Assembly: GCF_029223865.1 (NCBI RefSeq)
Contig: NZ_CP119520.1
Location: 4,960,001-5,024,000 of the forward strand
Direction: 5' to 3'
DNA from: Telluria mixta
GTDB lineage: Bacteria > Pseudomonadota > Gammaproteobacteria > Burkholderiales > Burkholderiaceae_D
DNA: 64,000 bases
The first letter of the stretch is position 1. Each line of letters begins with the position of its first letter. The notes beneath the pieces are model-generated. The model was not told the origin of the DNA. It saw only the letters and a program-made list of their open reading frames with translations, and searched no databases. Made by a program: the position numbers and the translations under genes. Positions 53,601 through 63,341 of the stretch are shown here, piece by piece.

Positions 53601-54485
53601 TCACGCCTTCGCCAGGAAACTCGCCAGCGTATCGAGCAGCTTCATCCCATCCGTTCCATCCGGATCGGCCTCGTCCACCGTGGTCGGGATCACATCCGGG
53701 TTGTACCCCTCCCACAGCGGCTGGATCAGCCCAGCACCGCTTTCTCCCAGCAGGTTGCGCACGACGCCGAACGCGGTGCGCGGCAGCTCCAGCGCCGCCC
53801 ATTCCGCCGTCGCGTTGGCGGGCCCCGTCCCGACCGGCACGCCCAGCCTGGTGGCCATCAGCGCGCGCCGGAACTGGCGCAGCTTCTTTGAATAGCCGTC
53901 TTCGATCGTGCGGTCGAACGAGACCAGGTCGGCGGCGCAGTCGAACGTGATGCCGCGCCGCCGGAAATGGCTCGTGCCGACCAGCGAATACACGTCGTCG
54001 ACGATGACCACTGAGCTGCGTATCGCGGTCGCGCGGCCCGGGAAGCCGAGCGGGTGGAACACGGCCAGCCGGTCGCTGATGATGCCCGGGAATGTCGATA
54101 CGAGCGCCTTGCGTGCGCCGATCGCCTGCTGCACGAACGTCTCGAAATTCATCGGCGGGCCGCTGTGCGCGAAATCGGTGTCCCACGGCAGGGCCACCAC
54201 CACGCGCAGGTCGCGGTGATCCGTCATGCGGTCGATGATCACCTGGGCCAGGTCCAGCATGTGGGCCGGCGTGCCGCCGTTGTTGGCGGCCGTCGGCGCG
54301 AACTGCGCGCTTTCGATGTAGATGAGCTCACGCGCTTCCCCGAGCGCGCGCCGCAGCGACCACAGCGCGTCGCGCCGGCCGTGTTTCGCCACCCAGTATT
54401 CGCGCCGGACTTCCCGCAGCAGCCGGTCGCCGTTCGGCGAGTTGACGGTCGGCGGCGTGCCGCCCAGATTGATGGCGTGGTCGAC
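53601..54485 (-). pseudogene. Phospholipase D-like gene, 5'-truncated
   Basis: In this frame, VDHAINLGGTPPTVNSPNGD (54485 down) and later YIESAQFAPTAANNGG, AVFHPLGFP and SVVIVDDVYSLVGTSHFRRRG look like the second half of a phospholipase D protein. The second HKD motif is degenerate: the usual H.K before IVDD is missing. Upstream of 54485 the sequence turns AT-rich and reaches a stop (TGA at 54516-54518) with no usable start in between; the first in-frame GTG is at 54392, inside the conserved region. The N-terminal half, with the first HKD motif, is absent. The most likely reading is a relic of a deletion or insertion. Confidence 0.55.
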
Positions 54486-54602
54486 TGGGAATAATTTAAC
54501 TGCAATTTTGTTAAATCACAAGCGGTCGGTTGCAAAATATTCGTAAATATGTGTGTTGCGTATTCAGGATGGATAACAGGGAAGTCCGGACGGCCAAATG
54601 TG

Positions 54603-54638
54603 AAAAACCCCGGAAACCGAATACCGGCTTCCGGGGTT
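54603..54638 (-). terminator. Intrinsic terminator after the PEP-CTERM gene
   Basis: AACCCCGGAA / TTCCGGGGTT form a 10-bp stem with an inner CCG / CGG step; on the minus strand a run of five T residues follows. It lies 21 bp after the PEP-CTERM stop codon. Confidence 0.8.
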
Positions 54639-54659
54639 GCGTTACGCGTTCAGGACCGC

Positions 54660-55262
54660 TCAGAACCTGCGCGCTTCACGCCCCCGCCACGCCACCATCG
54701 CCAGCATGGCAACCAGCATCAGGGCCGCCGTCGACGGTTCCGGAATCGCGGTCACGCTGCTGACCCGGGTCGAAGGCGCCGCCACCAGGATCTGCCCACC
54801 GCCGGGGACAAACGGCTGCAGGAACAGGTTGCCCAGGTCGCCGTCGGCGCCCAGGTAGTGCGTCGTGTCGAACAGCGCCCAGCCGAACGTCGTGCCGATG
54901 TCGCCCGGCAGCATGGTGAAGGTGACGTCGAAGCTGAACTTGCCGCCGAGCTGGATGGCCTGGACCAGGTCGCCGCCGCCGCCGGCATTGCCGAACACGA
55001 AGGGACCGGGCACTGTGCCGGCGACCGTGCCCGTCAGGCTTGCTGCGCCGTCGAGCGCGCCCGTCAGGCCGCTCACGATGGCGGCCGCGGCCGGGGCGCC
55101 GTCCAGGCCCAGGAAGTACAGCTCCAGGAACGCAGGACCCGAGCCCAGCGTCGCCGTGTCGATGTCGACGTGGTAGATCGGCGTGGCGGCTGCCTGGCCG
55201 CAGGCGCCGGTCAGCGCGGCCGCGAGTGTCAGCCAGGATAAGAAATGCTTGAAGCGAAACAT
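54660..55262 (-). CDS. PEP-CTERM sorting domain protein
   Basis: A 200-residue exported protein: signal peptide (MFRFKHFLSWLTLAAALTGA), a middle domain of beta-rich type, and a C-terminal sorting signal IPEPSTAALMLVAMLAMVAW ending RGREARRF. Exosortase recognises the PEP motif and processes the protein after export, usually in bacteria that make exopolysaccharide. AAAGGACC precedes the ATG, and the gene starts 11 bp after the end of the large lyase gene, so the two are probably one operon. No exosortase gene is in the window. Confidence 0.88.
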   Translation of the reverse strand: MFRFKHFLSWLTLAAALTGACGQAAATPIYHVDIDTATLGSGPAFLELYFLGLDGAPAAAAIVSGLTGALDGAASLTGTVAGTVPGPFVFGNAGGGGDLVQAIQLGGKFSFDVTFTMLPGDIGTTFGWALFDTTHYLGADGDLGNLFLQPFVPGGGQILVAAPSTRVSSVTAIPEPSTAALMLVAMLAMVAWRGREARRF

Positions 55263-55273
55263 GGTCAGGTCCT

Positions 55274-58200
55274 TTACTTGATGCTGAAGAGGGCCGGCGT
55301 GTACGCGATGCCGACCTTGTTCGGGTTGGAGAAGGTGGTCGTCAGGGTGACGCTCTGGCCCGCGGCCAGGCTGGCGTCAGGCAGCGCGATGTACGGCACG
55401 CCATCCTTCACGCCCGTCTGGTTGTCCAGCGTGACGCCTGCGCTCAAGGCCTGCAGGCGCAGATGCAGCGGACCGGTCAGGGTCTGGCCACCGGTATTCG
55501 TGATCGTCACCGTACCCGTGTACTTGTTGGTGAACCGGTTCACCGTCAGGCCCGAGCGCGCGATCGACACGGAGGACGTCACATCCACCGACTTGTCGAT
55601 CGACACCGTCACCGTGTGTGCCTGTTCGGTGTTGCCCGCCCAGTCCTTGCTCCAGTAGCCCACCGTGTGCGTGCCGCTCGTGGTCAGCGTGACGGTGTTC
55701 CCCGTCTGCTGGGCGCCGCCGTCGACCGTGTAATACGTCGCTGCGACACCCGAGCCGCCCTGGTTGTCCGTGGCCGCGAACGTGACCGTCGCGTCCGTGG
55801 TTACCGTGCCCTGCGGCGCGGTGGCCGTCGTGACCGGTGCGGTCGTGTCCGCGCCGTGTACCGTACCGTGCAGGCGCACCTCGTTCATGTTGCCGAACCA
55901 GGCGTTCGGGTTGTAGACGCGGATATAGCGGTAGGGCACCATACCCGTGACCGGCAGCGTCTGCCAATCCGCCGTCGACTTCGCCGCCGGGGTCAAGGTG
56001 ATCCAGTTGGCATTGTCGTTCGAGCCCTGGAACACGGCGCCGTTGATGCGCGTGAAGTACTGGTCCTGGCGGGCGAGGATTTCGGTGCTCGCCAGGCTGA
56101 CCTGGTTGCCTTCCTTGAAGTCGAAGACGACCCACGAGCCCGTACCCGAGCCGCCGGAGCCGTTGCGGAAATCCGAACCCGTGGCCACATTCGCGTCGAA
56201 CAGGGCGTTCACGTTCGTCAGCGTGGTGGCGGCGTTGCGGTTCGTGGTCGAGTCGATCAAGGTCGCAATCCCCGGGACGTTGCGGATGACGTCGCTCTCG
56301 TCGACCAGGGTGAGCGTGGTGCTGTCCGTCGTCTCGGTGACCTGGTAGCCGGGCTTGCCGTCCTGCGTGACATAGTTGATGGCGAACTTCACCGGGCCCG
56401 GCTGCGTGCCCTGGGGCAGGGTAGCGGTGGCCACGTACGAGATGTTGTCCGTGGTGGTGAGCGTCGCGGGCAGGCCGTCGATCGTGACCGTCACGTTACT
56501 GATCGCTTCCTTGGCCGTGAAGTTCAGTTTCACCGTATTGCCCGGCACGACGCGGTTACGCAAGGCTTGCGCCGAGGTGAGCGACGCGGAGGCGATCCGG
56601 TTGGTCGACGCCGTCACGCCGTACAGGCGCAGTTCGGTCATGTTGCCGAACCAGGCGTTGGCGTTGGTCATGCGGATGTAACGGTACGGCGTCGTGTCGG
56701 TGATCTTCAGCGTCTGCCAGTCCGGATTGTTCACCGCGGCGGTCGAGATCGTCGTCCAGGTCGTATTGTCATTGGAGCCCTGTACCAGGGTGCCATTGAT
56801 ACGGCCGGCGTTGTTGTTCTGGAGGCCGATGACGTCGACGCGCGACAGTGCCACGGTGCCACCGCCCCGGAAATCGAACTCCAGCCAGCTGTTGTTGCCG
56901 CTGCCGTTGAGACGGAGATCGGTCTGCGTCGTGAGGTTGTTGTCGAACAGCCTGCTGGCGTTTGTCAGCACATCGGTCGCGTTGCGGCCGTTGGAATCCG
57001 TCACGGTCGTGATGTCGAGCAGGTTACCGATGTAATCCTTCTGGTCCGCGATGAACAGCGTGCTGGAATCCGTCGTGAACAGGACCGGTTCAGCGGGCTT
57101 GCCGTCGGCGGTGGTGTAGTTCATGAGGAGCTTCACCGTTCCAGCCGGCGTGGTGGACTTGACGACTGCCGTTGCCGTCCAGTTCAGGTTGTCGGTGGTG
57201 GTGAGGGTTGCGGGTTCGCCCTGGATCGTCGCCGTCACATTGTTGATCGGCTCGGAGGACTGGAACGTGACCTTGATCGTATTGCCCGTCACGACCCGGT
57301 TCTTCAGCGCCTGGTCCGAGCTCATCGACACGTTGGTCAGCTTGTTCACCGTTTCATAGCGGGTACCGAAGATCCTGAATTCGCCGAGCTCGAGGATGTT
57401 GTACGACCACAGCAGATCGACCATGGAGATCTTGAAGAAGCGATAGCGCTGGGTGCGGAACTCGTCCGCCACGTTCAGCGTCTGCACGTCCTCGATCCCA
57501 CGCGTCTTGTCAGGCGTGATCTGCGTCCAGTTCTCGTTGTCGTTGGAACCGAAGATGGTCACGCCGCCGACGCGTTCCGGGAAGCTGGTACGCGGCTGGA
57601 TCTGGAACGCGGTCGCCGCCACCTTGAAGCTGGGACCGAAGTCCAGCGTCATCGTGCGATTGCTGTCCCGCGCGATCGTGAACGCGATGAAGCTGTCGGT
57701 GTTGTTATCGACGCCGTTCGCTGCCCAGTCGCCGAAGTTCGTCACCAGGTTCGTCTTGAAGAACAGGTTCGTGTAGTTCATGCTGCCGTCCTTCAGCAGC
57801 GGGGTCAGTTCCTGCAGGCCGGAGACCGCGGTGCGCAACGCCGCCAGCTTCTGGAAGTAGGCGTCGTCGGTACCCGACGCGATCGTGCCCTGCAGGTCCG
57901 CGTAGGCGCTTTCGTAGGCCGTCTTCGTCGCCGTCACGTACAGCGTGTCCGGCTTGACGGGCGCCGTCACGGCCGTCACTGCCGACTGCCGGTCCGCGCC
58001 CACGACGACGATGACCCGCTTGGTGGTCACCGTCGTGCCGTCCGAGGCTTCGGCGACGAACGTGTACGTACCGGCCTGCGTCGGCTTCCACGAGAATGCG
58101 CCCGTGCTGGTGTCGAACGTGGCGCCCGGCGGCAGGTTGTCCATGTTGTAGGTCACCACGTCGCCCGCGGCCGGGTCGGTGGCCGACAGGTCGAGCGTCA

Positions 58201-60037
58201 CCGGGATGGTGGCGCCGGCATACGTGTAGGCCGTCGCGTCGCCGCTGCCGGCCTTGAAGACCGGCGGACTCAGCAAGGTGCTGGACTGGGCGTGGATGTG
58301 GTCGATGTCGACCGTCGTACCGTTGCCGGTGACGGTGAGCGGCAGCAGATCGGGGATGTTCGTCGGCACCACGACGTAACGCCACTGGCCCCGCGTATTC
58401 GGCAACGTGAGCGGAATGCCGTAGGCGTCCAGCATGACTTGGCCATTGGTCCGGATGCGCAAGCCGAAGTTCGGGACGGCGACGCCGTTGTAGCTGAACA
58501 CGGCAATGCGCGTGCCTTCCGACGAGGCTGTGCTGCGCACGTACCCGGTCGAGCCTTCGGTCTGTGCCACCGACGTGCCGGCGAGGGGCGTGAACCGGTC
58601 TTCCACTTCACGGTACGGATCGACGATCGGGATGCCCAGGTACTTGCTGCCTTCCGCTTCGGCGGCCTTGGGAATCGTCAGCCAGAAATCGCCGCCGCCG
58701 TCGGCGCCGTCCCAGTTATAGGCCTTGCGCTTGGCGTAGATCGTCGTATAGCCGGGCGAGACCTGTTCCAGGTCGATGCCACGGACATATTTGTAGTAAT
58801 AGAAGGCTTCCCACGTGTTCTGGGTGAGCCGGCCCCGGTACGACTGCGACACGTTGGTATACATCGCGCGGATGCTGCCGTCCGGGTTGACGCTCATGGC
58901 GACGGGCACCCACGGGATCTCGTAGCCGGTCATGAATTTGCCGAACAGTTCGTGGACGGCCAGCAGGCGGTCGTCCATGAACTCGTAGGGACCCACCGCG
59001 TTCGCATCGGTCGACGGCGTGCCCGTCACAGGATCGACCTTGGTGCCCTGCGCCATCATCAGGCGCGCGAGGATCTCGGAGTTGGTGAGGTCGCCGGCGC
59101 CGTGGGCCTGGTCGCGTCCCATCTCGACGTGCTGGATCTGCGGCGGAATGGCTTCGCCGGTGGCGTCGTTTTTCGTCACCGTCCGGAACAGCTGCTTGAT
59201 CGATCCGGTCCAGGCGGGGTCGGGGGCATCCTTGTTGACGGTGAACCACTCGACGGCCGTGTTGTACCCGTCGCGGTCGCCCATGAAGATCGAACCCGAC
59301 ATCTTCGCGATGGTCGTGTACAGATGCTGGTTCATGAACCGGCAGTTGCAGTTGTCGAAGGTCTGGATCACCGGCGTGACCAGGTTGGCGGAGAGCAGCC
59401 GCGTATCGTCATCCGTCCACTCGAGCGCCGGCGTCTGGGTGCTCGTGTAGCGCAGGATTTCCGCGCCGCTCATCATCCGGCTGAGCGGGATCCCGGTATG
59501 GATGTGCGAGTCGACGAAGTACACGTACTTCGACGGATCCATCTTCTCGTACAGGCGGAGGATCCGCATGGCGTTGGCGCGATACACGTCGTCGCCGGTC
59601 ACGTAGTACAGGATCGCCTGCGTGTAGACCGTCAGGGAGTCCGCGATGAACAGGCCGTTGGCGCCCTGGGAATCGATCCCCAGGATACGCGGCTGCGTCG
59701 GATCGGCGCCGTTGACGTTCGCGATCCCCACCGTGCGCGACGCCTTGCCCGACTTGAGCATCATGTTGAAGTGGGTATTCCAGGGCTCCTTCTTCGCCAG
59801 GACCTGGGCCCGCATGGTTTCCAGGGTCTCCTTCGTGAGCCCGACGCCGGGATGCTTGAAGCCGCTCGCATCGATCGATTCGCTGATGACGGGCTGGTAG
59901 CTGGTCACCATCGTATCGATCGGGTCCGCGGCCATGGCGACCTGGCCCGGATAAGGCACCAGCGTCGCGGCAATACCGACAGACATCGCCATACAGGCGA
60001 TGCGCCTGACTGCGTGAGCTAATGTTGTGGATCTCAT
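55274..60037 (-). CDS. Very large modular secreted protein with an alginate-lyase-like domain
   Basis: The 1587-residue product has a signal peptide ending AMA. Modules by rough residue number: alpha/alpha-toroid domain resembling alginate lyases/PL38-type enzymes (about 40-480; GIPLSRMMSGAEIL, QHVEMGRDQAHGAGDL), a beta-domain (about 500-590), a putative Ig (He_PIG) domain (about 592-690), three discoidin/CBM32-like modules (about 750-895, 1010-1140, 1250-1390) and two copies of an Ig-like module beginning SM or SL..AL.NRVV between them (about 902 and 1146), then an OmpL47-like repeat and a C-terminal Ig-like domain. The design fits a polysaccharide lyase that binds insoluble polymer. A catalytic role is inference; the lyase residues were not verified. 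Confidence 0.8.
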   Translation of the reverse strand: MRSTTLAHAVRRIACMAMSVGIAATLVPYPGQVAMAADPIDTMVTSYQPVISESIDASGFKHPGVGLTKETLETMRAQVLAKKEPWNTHFNMMLKSGKASRTVGIANVNGADPTQPRILGIDSQGANGLFIADSLTVYTQAILYYVTGDDVYRANAMRILRLYEKMDPSKYVYFVDSHIHTGIPLSRMMSGAEILRYTSTQTPALEWTDDDTRLLSANLVTPVIQTFDNCNCRFMNQHLYTTIAKMSGSIFMGDRDGYNTAVEWFTVNKDAPDPAWTGSIKQLFRTVTKNDATGEAIPPQIQHVEMGRDQAHGAGDLTNSEILARLMMAQGTKVDPVTGTPSTDANAVGPYEFMDDRLLAVHELFGKFMTGYEIPWVPVAMSVNPDGSIRAMYTNVSQSYRGRLTQNTWEAFYYYKYVRGIDLEQVSPGYTTIYAKRKAYNWDGADGGGDFWLTIPKAAEAEGSKYLGIPIVDPYREVEDRFTPLAGTSVAQTEGSTGYVRSTASSEGTRIAVFSYNGVAVPNFGLRIRTNGQVMLDAYGIPLTLPNTRGQWRYVVVPTNIPDLLPLTVTGNGTTVDIDHIHAQSSTLLSPPVFKAGSGDATAYTYAGATIPVTLDLSATDPAAGDVVTYNMDNLPPGATFDTSTGAFSWKPTQAGTYTFVAEASDGTTVTTKRVIVVVGADRQSAVTAVTAPVKPDTLYVTATKTAYESAYADLQGTIASGTDDAYFQKLAALRTAVSGLQELTPLLKDGSMNYTNLFFKTNLVTNFGDWAANGVDNNTDSFIAFTIARDSNRTMTLDFGPSFKVAATAFQIQPRTSFPERVGGVTIFGSNDNENWTQITPDKTRGIEDVQTLNVADEFRTQRYRFFKISMVDLLWSYNILELGEFRIFGTRYETVNKLTNVSMSSDQALKNRVVTGNTIKVTFQSSEPINNVTATIQGEPATLTTTDNLNWTATAVVKSTTPAGTVKLLMNYTTADGKPAEPVLFTTDSSTLFIADQKDYIGNLLDITTVTDSNGRNATDVLTNASRLFDNNLTTQTDLRLNGSGNNSWLEFDFRGGGTVALSRVDVIGLQNNNAGRINGTLVQGSNDNTTWTTISTAAVNNPDWQTLKITDTTPYRYIRMTNANAWFGNMTELRLYGVTASTNRIASASLTSAQALRNRVVPGNTVKLNFTAKEAISNVTVTIDGLPATLTTTDNISYVATATLPQGTQPGPVKFAINYVTQDGKPGYQVTETTDSTTLTLVDESDVIRNVPGIATLIDSTTNRNAATTLTNVNALFDANVATGSDFRNGSGGSGTGSWVVFDFKEGNQVSLASTEILARQDQYFTRINGAVFQGSNDNANWITLTPAAKSTADWQTLPVTGMVPYRYIRVYNPNAWFGNMNEVRLHGTVHGADTTAPVTTATAPQGTVTTDATVTFAATDNQGGSGVAATYYTVDGGAQQTGNTVTLTTSGTHTVGYWSKDWAGNTEQAHTVTVSIDKSVDVTSSVSIARSGLTVNRFTNKYTGTVTITNTGGQTLTGPLHLRLQALSAGVTLDNQTGVKDGVPYIALPDASLAAGQSVTLTTTFSNPNKVGIAYTPALFSIK

Positions 60038-60074
60038 GTTTGTCCCCCCATTTTTCTACCTCTTCTTGTGTTTA

Positions 60075-60089
60075 GGTTACCGATAACAT
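60075..60089. promoter_or_regulatory. Operator-like palindrome near the lyase start
   Basis: GGTTACCGATAACAT has a CG-centred dyad of LacI type (TTACCGATAA). It lies 38 bp upstream of the lyase start. Confidence 0.5.
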
Positions 60090-60226
60090 CTTTTGCCGGA
60101 GCCAGGGCCGGGAAAGGCCAAATCTGCCTCCAGAGGTTTTTAATGTATGAAATATGTCCGAGTCCGGACGGTATCGACAACGCTGCCTTGAAAATCGGCC
60201 AGCTGGGCTGGACTGGACAGGAATGC

Positions 60227-60242
60227 ACGTTATCGATACCAT
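60227..60242. promoter_or_regulatory. Operator-like palindrome near the GH43 start
   Basis: ACGTTATCGATACCAT reads ATGGTATCGATAACGT on the other strand, sharing GGT..CGATAAC with the site at 60075. It lies 68 bp before the GH43 start. Two related sites in one 272-bp divergent region suggest joint control of both genes. Confidence 0.5.
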
Positions 60243-60309
60243 ACAATTGTAGACCTAATCCCATCCGACGGACACAAATTTTTAACGAACAGAACCATCT
60301 TCAACGGAC

Positions 60310-61965
60310 ATGCCCACCTTTCCCGAACGTGAACTCTCCCGCTGGTGCGCCGTCGCACTGTCCGGCCTGCTCGCTGCCGCCATGACGGGCCCTTGCCAGG
60401 CCGGCGACGGCGTCGCCTGGGGTGACTGGACCCGGTGGGGCGACCTGGGCAACGGACGCTATCGCAATCCCGTCCTGCCCGCCGATTACAGCGACCTGGA
60501 CGCGATCCGCGTGGGCGACGACTATTACGCGATCTCATCGACGTTCCAGTTTTCGCCCGGGATGGCGGTGCTGCATTCGCGCGACCTGGTCAACTGGCGC
60601 ACCGTGGGCCACGCGGTGCCCGACCTGACGCAGATCTCGCCGGAACTGGACTGGAAGCGCATGAACCGCTACGGCCGGGGCATCTGGGCCGGTACCATCC
60701 GCCACCATGCGGGCCGGTTCTGGGTGTATTTCGGCACCCCGGAAGAAGGCTATTTCGTGACCAGCGCGGAACGGCCGGAAGGCCCGTGGGCACCGCTGCA
60801 CCCGCTGCTGCGGTCGCCGGGCTGGGACGACTGCGCGCCGTTCTGGGATGACGACGGCAAGGGCTATTTCATCGGCACGCATTTCAGTGACGGGTACAAG
60901 ATCCACCTGTGGGAAATGACTGCGGACAGCCTCGACCTGGTGCCGGGGTCGGACCGCGTGATCTACCAGTCCAAGGGCAGCGAAGCCAACAAGCTGTACA
61001 AGTTCGACGGCACCTATTACCACTTCTTCAGCGAAGTGCAGGGCGACCTGCGCGTGATGATGATGCGGCGGGCACCGTCGATCCGCGGCCCGTGGTCGGA
61101 GAAACGCCAGCTGATGCAGGGAGACCGTGCTGCCATGGAGCCGAATCAGGGTGGGATCGTCCAGGGCCCGGACGGCAACTGGTATTTCTTCACCCACCAC
61201 GGCAGCGGCGACTGGGCGGGAAGGGCCGCGAGCCTGTTGCCGGTCCACTGGATCGACGGCTGGCCGGTGATCGGTCGGCCCGACCAGGCCGGCGTCGGGA
61301 CGATGGTATGGGAAGGGCGCATGTCGGTGACGCAGTCCACGCGCCAGTTTCCGCAAGGTGGCGACGACTTCGCTGCCCCGGCGCTCGCGCCGGTCTGGGA
61401 GTGGAATTACCAGCCGCGCGCGGACAAATGGTCGCTGTCCGCGCGTCCCGGTTACCTGCGCCTGCATGCGTTTCCCGGCCTGGACGGCGGCAACCTGCTC
61501 AAGGTGGGCAATGTGCTGACGCAGCGCGTCGTGCGCACGCCCGGCCAGTCGTTCGCCGCGCGGATCGAACTCAAGGGGATGGCCGAGGGCCAGCATGCCG
61601 GCCTCGTTCACTTCACGGCGCAGCCGCGTGCCGCGAATCCGGCTGAATCGACGGCGTCGGCGGGCATCGTGATGGTGGAGGGCAAGCGTTACCTGGAAGT
61701 GTCGCGGGACGGCGTCTACACCCGCCTGCAGCCGTGGCCGCACGATGCGATCTGGCTGCGCTCGACGTGGGGACTGGATGGCAAGAGTACGCTGGCCGTC
61801 AGCGCGGATGGGGCCCGGTACAAGACCGTGTTGCCCGACTTTCTGCTGACGTGGGGCGCTTATCGCGGCAGCCGTGTCGGCGTGTTCACGTTCAATCCGG
61901 CGGCAGAAAAGGGGTACGTGGACGTGGACAAGGTGGATTATCGCATCGACAATCACCAGTATTGA
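60310..61965 (+). CDS. GH43 family beta-xylosidase-like enzyme
   Basis: A 551-residue exported protein with a signal peptide ending CQA. The GH43 propeller (about 45-345) starts RNPVLPADYSDLDAIRVGDD, where the usual SDPDVI is SDLDAI; CAPFWDDDGKGYFIGTHF carries the pKa-modulator Asp and the catalytic Glu is probably in FFSEVQGDL. A concanavalin-like C-terminal domain (about 370-545) is of the type seen in xylosidase enzymes. It is divergent from the lyase gene, and probably acts on xylose-containing oligosaccharides. Confidence 0.85.
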   Translation: MPTFPERELSRWCAVALSGLLAAAMTGPCQAGDGVAWGDWTRWGDLGNGRYRNPVLPADYSDLDAIRVGDDYYAISSTFQFSPGMAVLHSRDLVNWRTVGHAVPDLTQISPELDWKRMNRYGRGIWAGTIRHHAGRFWVYFGTPEEGYFVTSAERPEGPWAPLHPLLRSPGWDDCAPFWDDDGKGYFIGTHFSDGYKIHLWEMTADSLDLVPGSDRVIYQSKGSEANKLYKFDGTYYHFFSEVQGDLRVMMMRRAPSIRGPWSEKRQLMQGDRAAMEPNQGGIVQGPDGNWYFFTHHGSGDWAGRAASLLPVHWIDGWPVIGRPDQAGVGTMVWEGRMSVTQSTRQFPQGGDDFAAPALAPVWEWNYQPRADKWSLSARPGYLRLHAFPGLDGGNLLKVGNVLTQRVVRTPGQSFAARIELKGMAEGQHAGLVHFTAQPRAANPAESTASAGIVMVEGKRYLEVSRDGVYTRLQPWPHDAIWLRSTWGLDGKSTLAVSADGARYKTVLPDFLLTWGAYRGSRVGVFTFNPAAEKGYVDVDKVDYRIDNHQY

Positions 61966-62034
61966 CTTGTCAACAAGGGGCAAATGGTCCACACTGGCTG
62001 TGTGATTATTTGTGATATTTCTTCTTGACTAGAC

Positions 62035-63048
62035 ATGAGTACCGTCACGCTGGACGCGGCCGTACTGCTGGACATCATCGACATCCAGACCGAGATCGCC
62101 TGCCAGGGCCTGGATCTGGGCGGCGTCATGCAGCTGGTCAGCCAGCGTGCCGCGACGTTGTGCCGGGCTGAGGGCGCTGCGGTGGAACTGGCGGAGGGGA
62201 CCGAGATGGTGTACCGCGCGGCCGCCGGTCTCGCGAGGGCGCAATTGGGCTTGCGCCTGCGGCGCGAGGGCAGTTTGTCCGGCCTGTGCGTGGACAGGAA
62301 TGAAATCCTGCGCTGCGACGACGCCGAGCTCGACCCGCGCGTGGACCGGGAAGCGTGCCGCAAGGTCGGGCTGCGCTCGATGCTCGTCGTGCCGCTACGC
62401 CATGAAGACCAGTCGGTGGGCGTACTGAAAATCGTGTCGTCGTCCGTGAATGCCTTTGGCGCCTGGCATGCCCAGGTGCTCGGCCTGCTGTCGACGCTCG
62501 TCGGCGCAGCGATCTACCACGCGGTGCAGAACGCATCGAACGACTTGTACTACCGCGCGACGCATGATGCCCTGACGAGCCTCGCCAACCGGGCCCAGTT
62601 CTACGACAGCCTGCGCCAGCAACTAGCGCGGGCGGCGCGGTGCCAGGGGCACGTCGCCGTCGTGAACATCGACATGGATGGGCTGAAAGCGATCAACGAC
62701 ACCCTCGGCCATCGCGCCGGCGACGCGGCCCTGTGCGAAGTGGCCAGCCGCATCGGCGGCGAGCTGCGCGCGGAAGACATGGCGGCGCGCGTCGGCGGTG
62801 ATGAATTCGGCGTGATCCTTGTCGGGGTGCGCGATCGCCGCAGTGTCGCGGGCAAATGCCGGGCATTGACGACGGCGATCGGCGCGCCGTTCGAATTTGA
62901 AGGGCGCGCGCTGCCGCTGGGGGCGAGCGTCGGGTTCGCGCTGTGGCCGGAGGATGGGGATGACATGGAGCGGCTGATCGAACTGGCTGATCAGGCCATG
63001 TATCGGGTGAAGCATGGGCGGCGTGCGGGTGTGGGCGCGGGCTCGTGA
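62035..63048 (+). CDS. GAF-GGDEF diguanylate cyclase
   Basis: A 337-residue cytoplasmic protein: GAF domain (about 15-160) and GGDEF domain (about 175-330). The active site RVGGDEFGVIL is intact and the I-site RAED lies five residues before it. It should make c-di-GMP in response to a small ligand or redox state sensed by the GAF domain. It follows the GH43 gene by 69 bp without a terminator. Confidence 0.88.
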   Translation: MSTVTLDAAVLLDIIDIQTEIACQGLDLGGVMQLVSQRAATLCRAEGAAVELAEGTEMVYRAAAGLARAQLGLRLRREGSLSGLCVDRNEILRCDDAELDPRVDREACRKVGLRSMLVVPLRHEDQSVGVLKIVSSSVNAFGAWHAQVLGLLSTLVGAAIYHAVQNASNDLYYRATHDALTSLANRAQFYDSLRQQLARAARCQGHVAVVNIDMDGLKAINDTLGHRAGDAALCEVASRIGGELRAEDMAARVGGDEFGVILVGVRDRRSVAGKCRALTTAIGAPFEFEGRALPLGASVGFALWPEDGDDMERLIELADQAMYRVKHGRRAGVGAGS

Positions 63049-63106
63049 GAAGGGCGGGTAAGCACGACGTTTTGTGCTATTTGTCGTCGACGTCAGCCCT
63101 GTCGCG

Positions 63107-63295
63107 TCAAATAATCCGGAGCGACGTGCTAGCGCTCTGACGTACCGGGAGTTTGATGTCTTCGAATTTCAGGGTGCACTTTTCATTATCACGGTATTTG
63201 GCTGTCACCGAAAGCACCTGCGCCGCCGCCGCAGGCACCGCTGCATTTGTCGTCAACAGGAAGAACGCCACAACCAGTTCGTTGTGAGGGGACAT
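63107..63295 (-). CDS. Small exported protein of unknown function
   Basis: A 62-residue protein MSPHNELVVAFFLLTTNAAV with a probable signal peptide (cleavage near AAAA-Q) and a short mature part containing KYRDNEKCTLKFEDIKLPVR. AGGA is 7 nt before the ATG. The mature part is so short that it may be truncated; it is also in a lower-GC stretch than the rest of the window. I do not recognise a family. Confidence 0.35.
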   Translation of the reverse strand: MSPHNELVVAFFLLTTNAAVPAAAAQVLSVTAKYRDNEKCTLKFEDIKLPVRQSASTSLRII

Positions 63296-63341
63296 ATGTT
63301 GTCCTGGCCATTGTCGAGGCTGCGGCCAGGCGCTCGAATCA

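Noticed and set aside
55463..60022. A 1519-codon open frame on the plus strand opposite the lyase gene
   Set aside because: It lacks domains, signal peptide and ribosome-binding site; composition is that of an antisense artefact of a high-GC gene.
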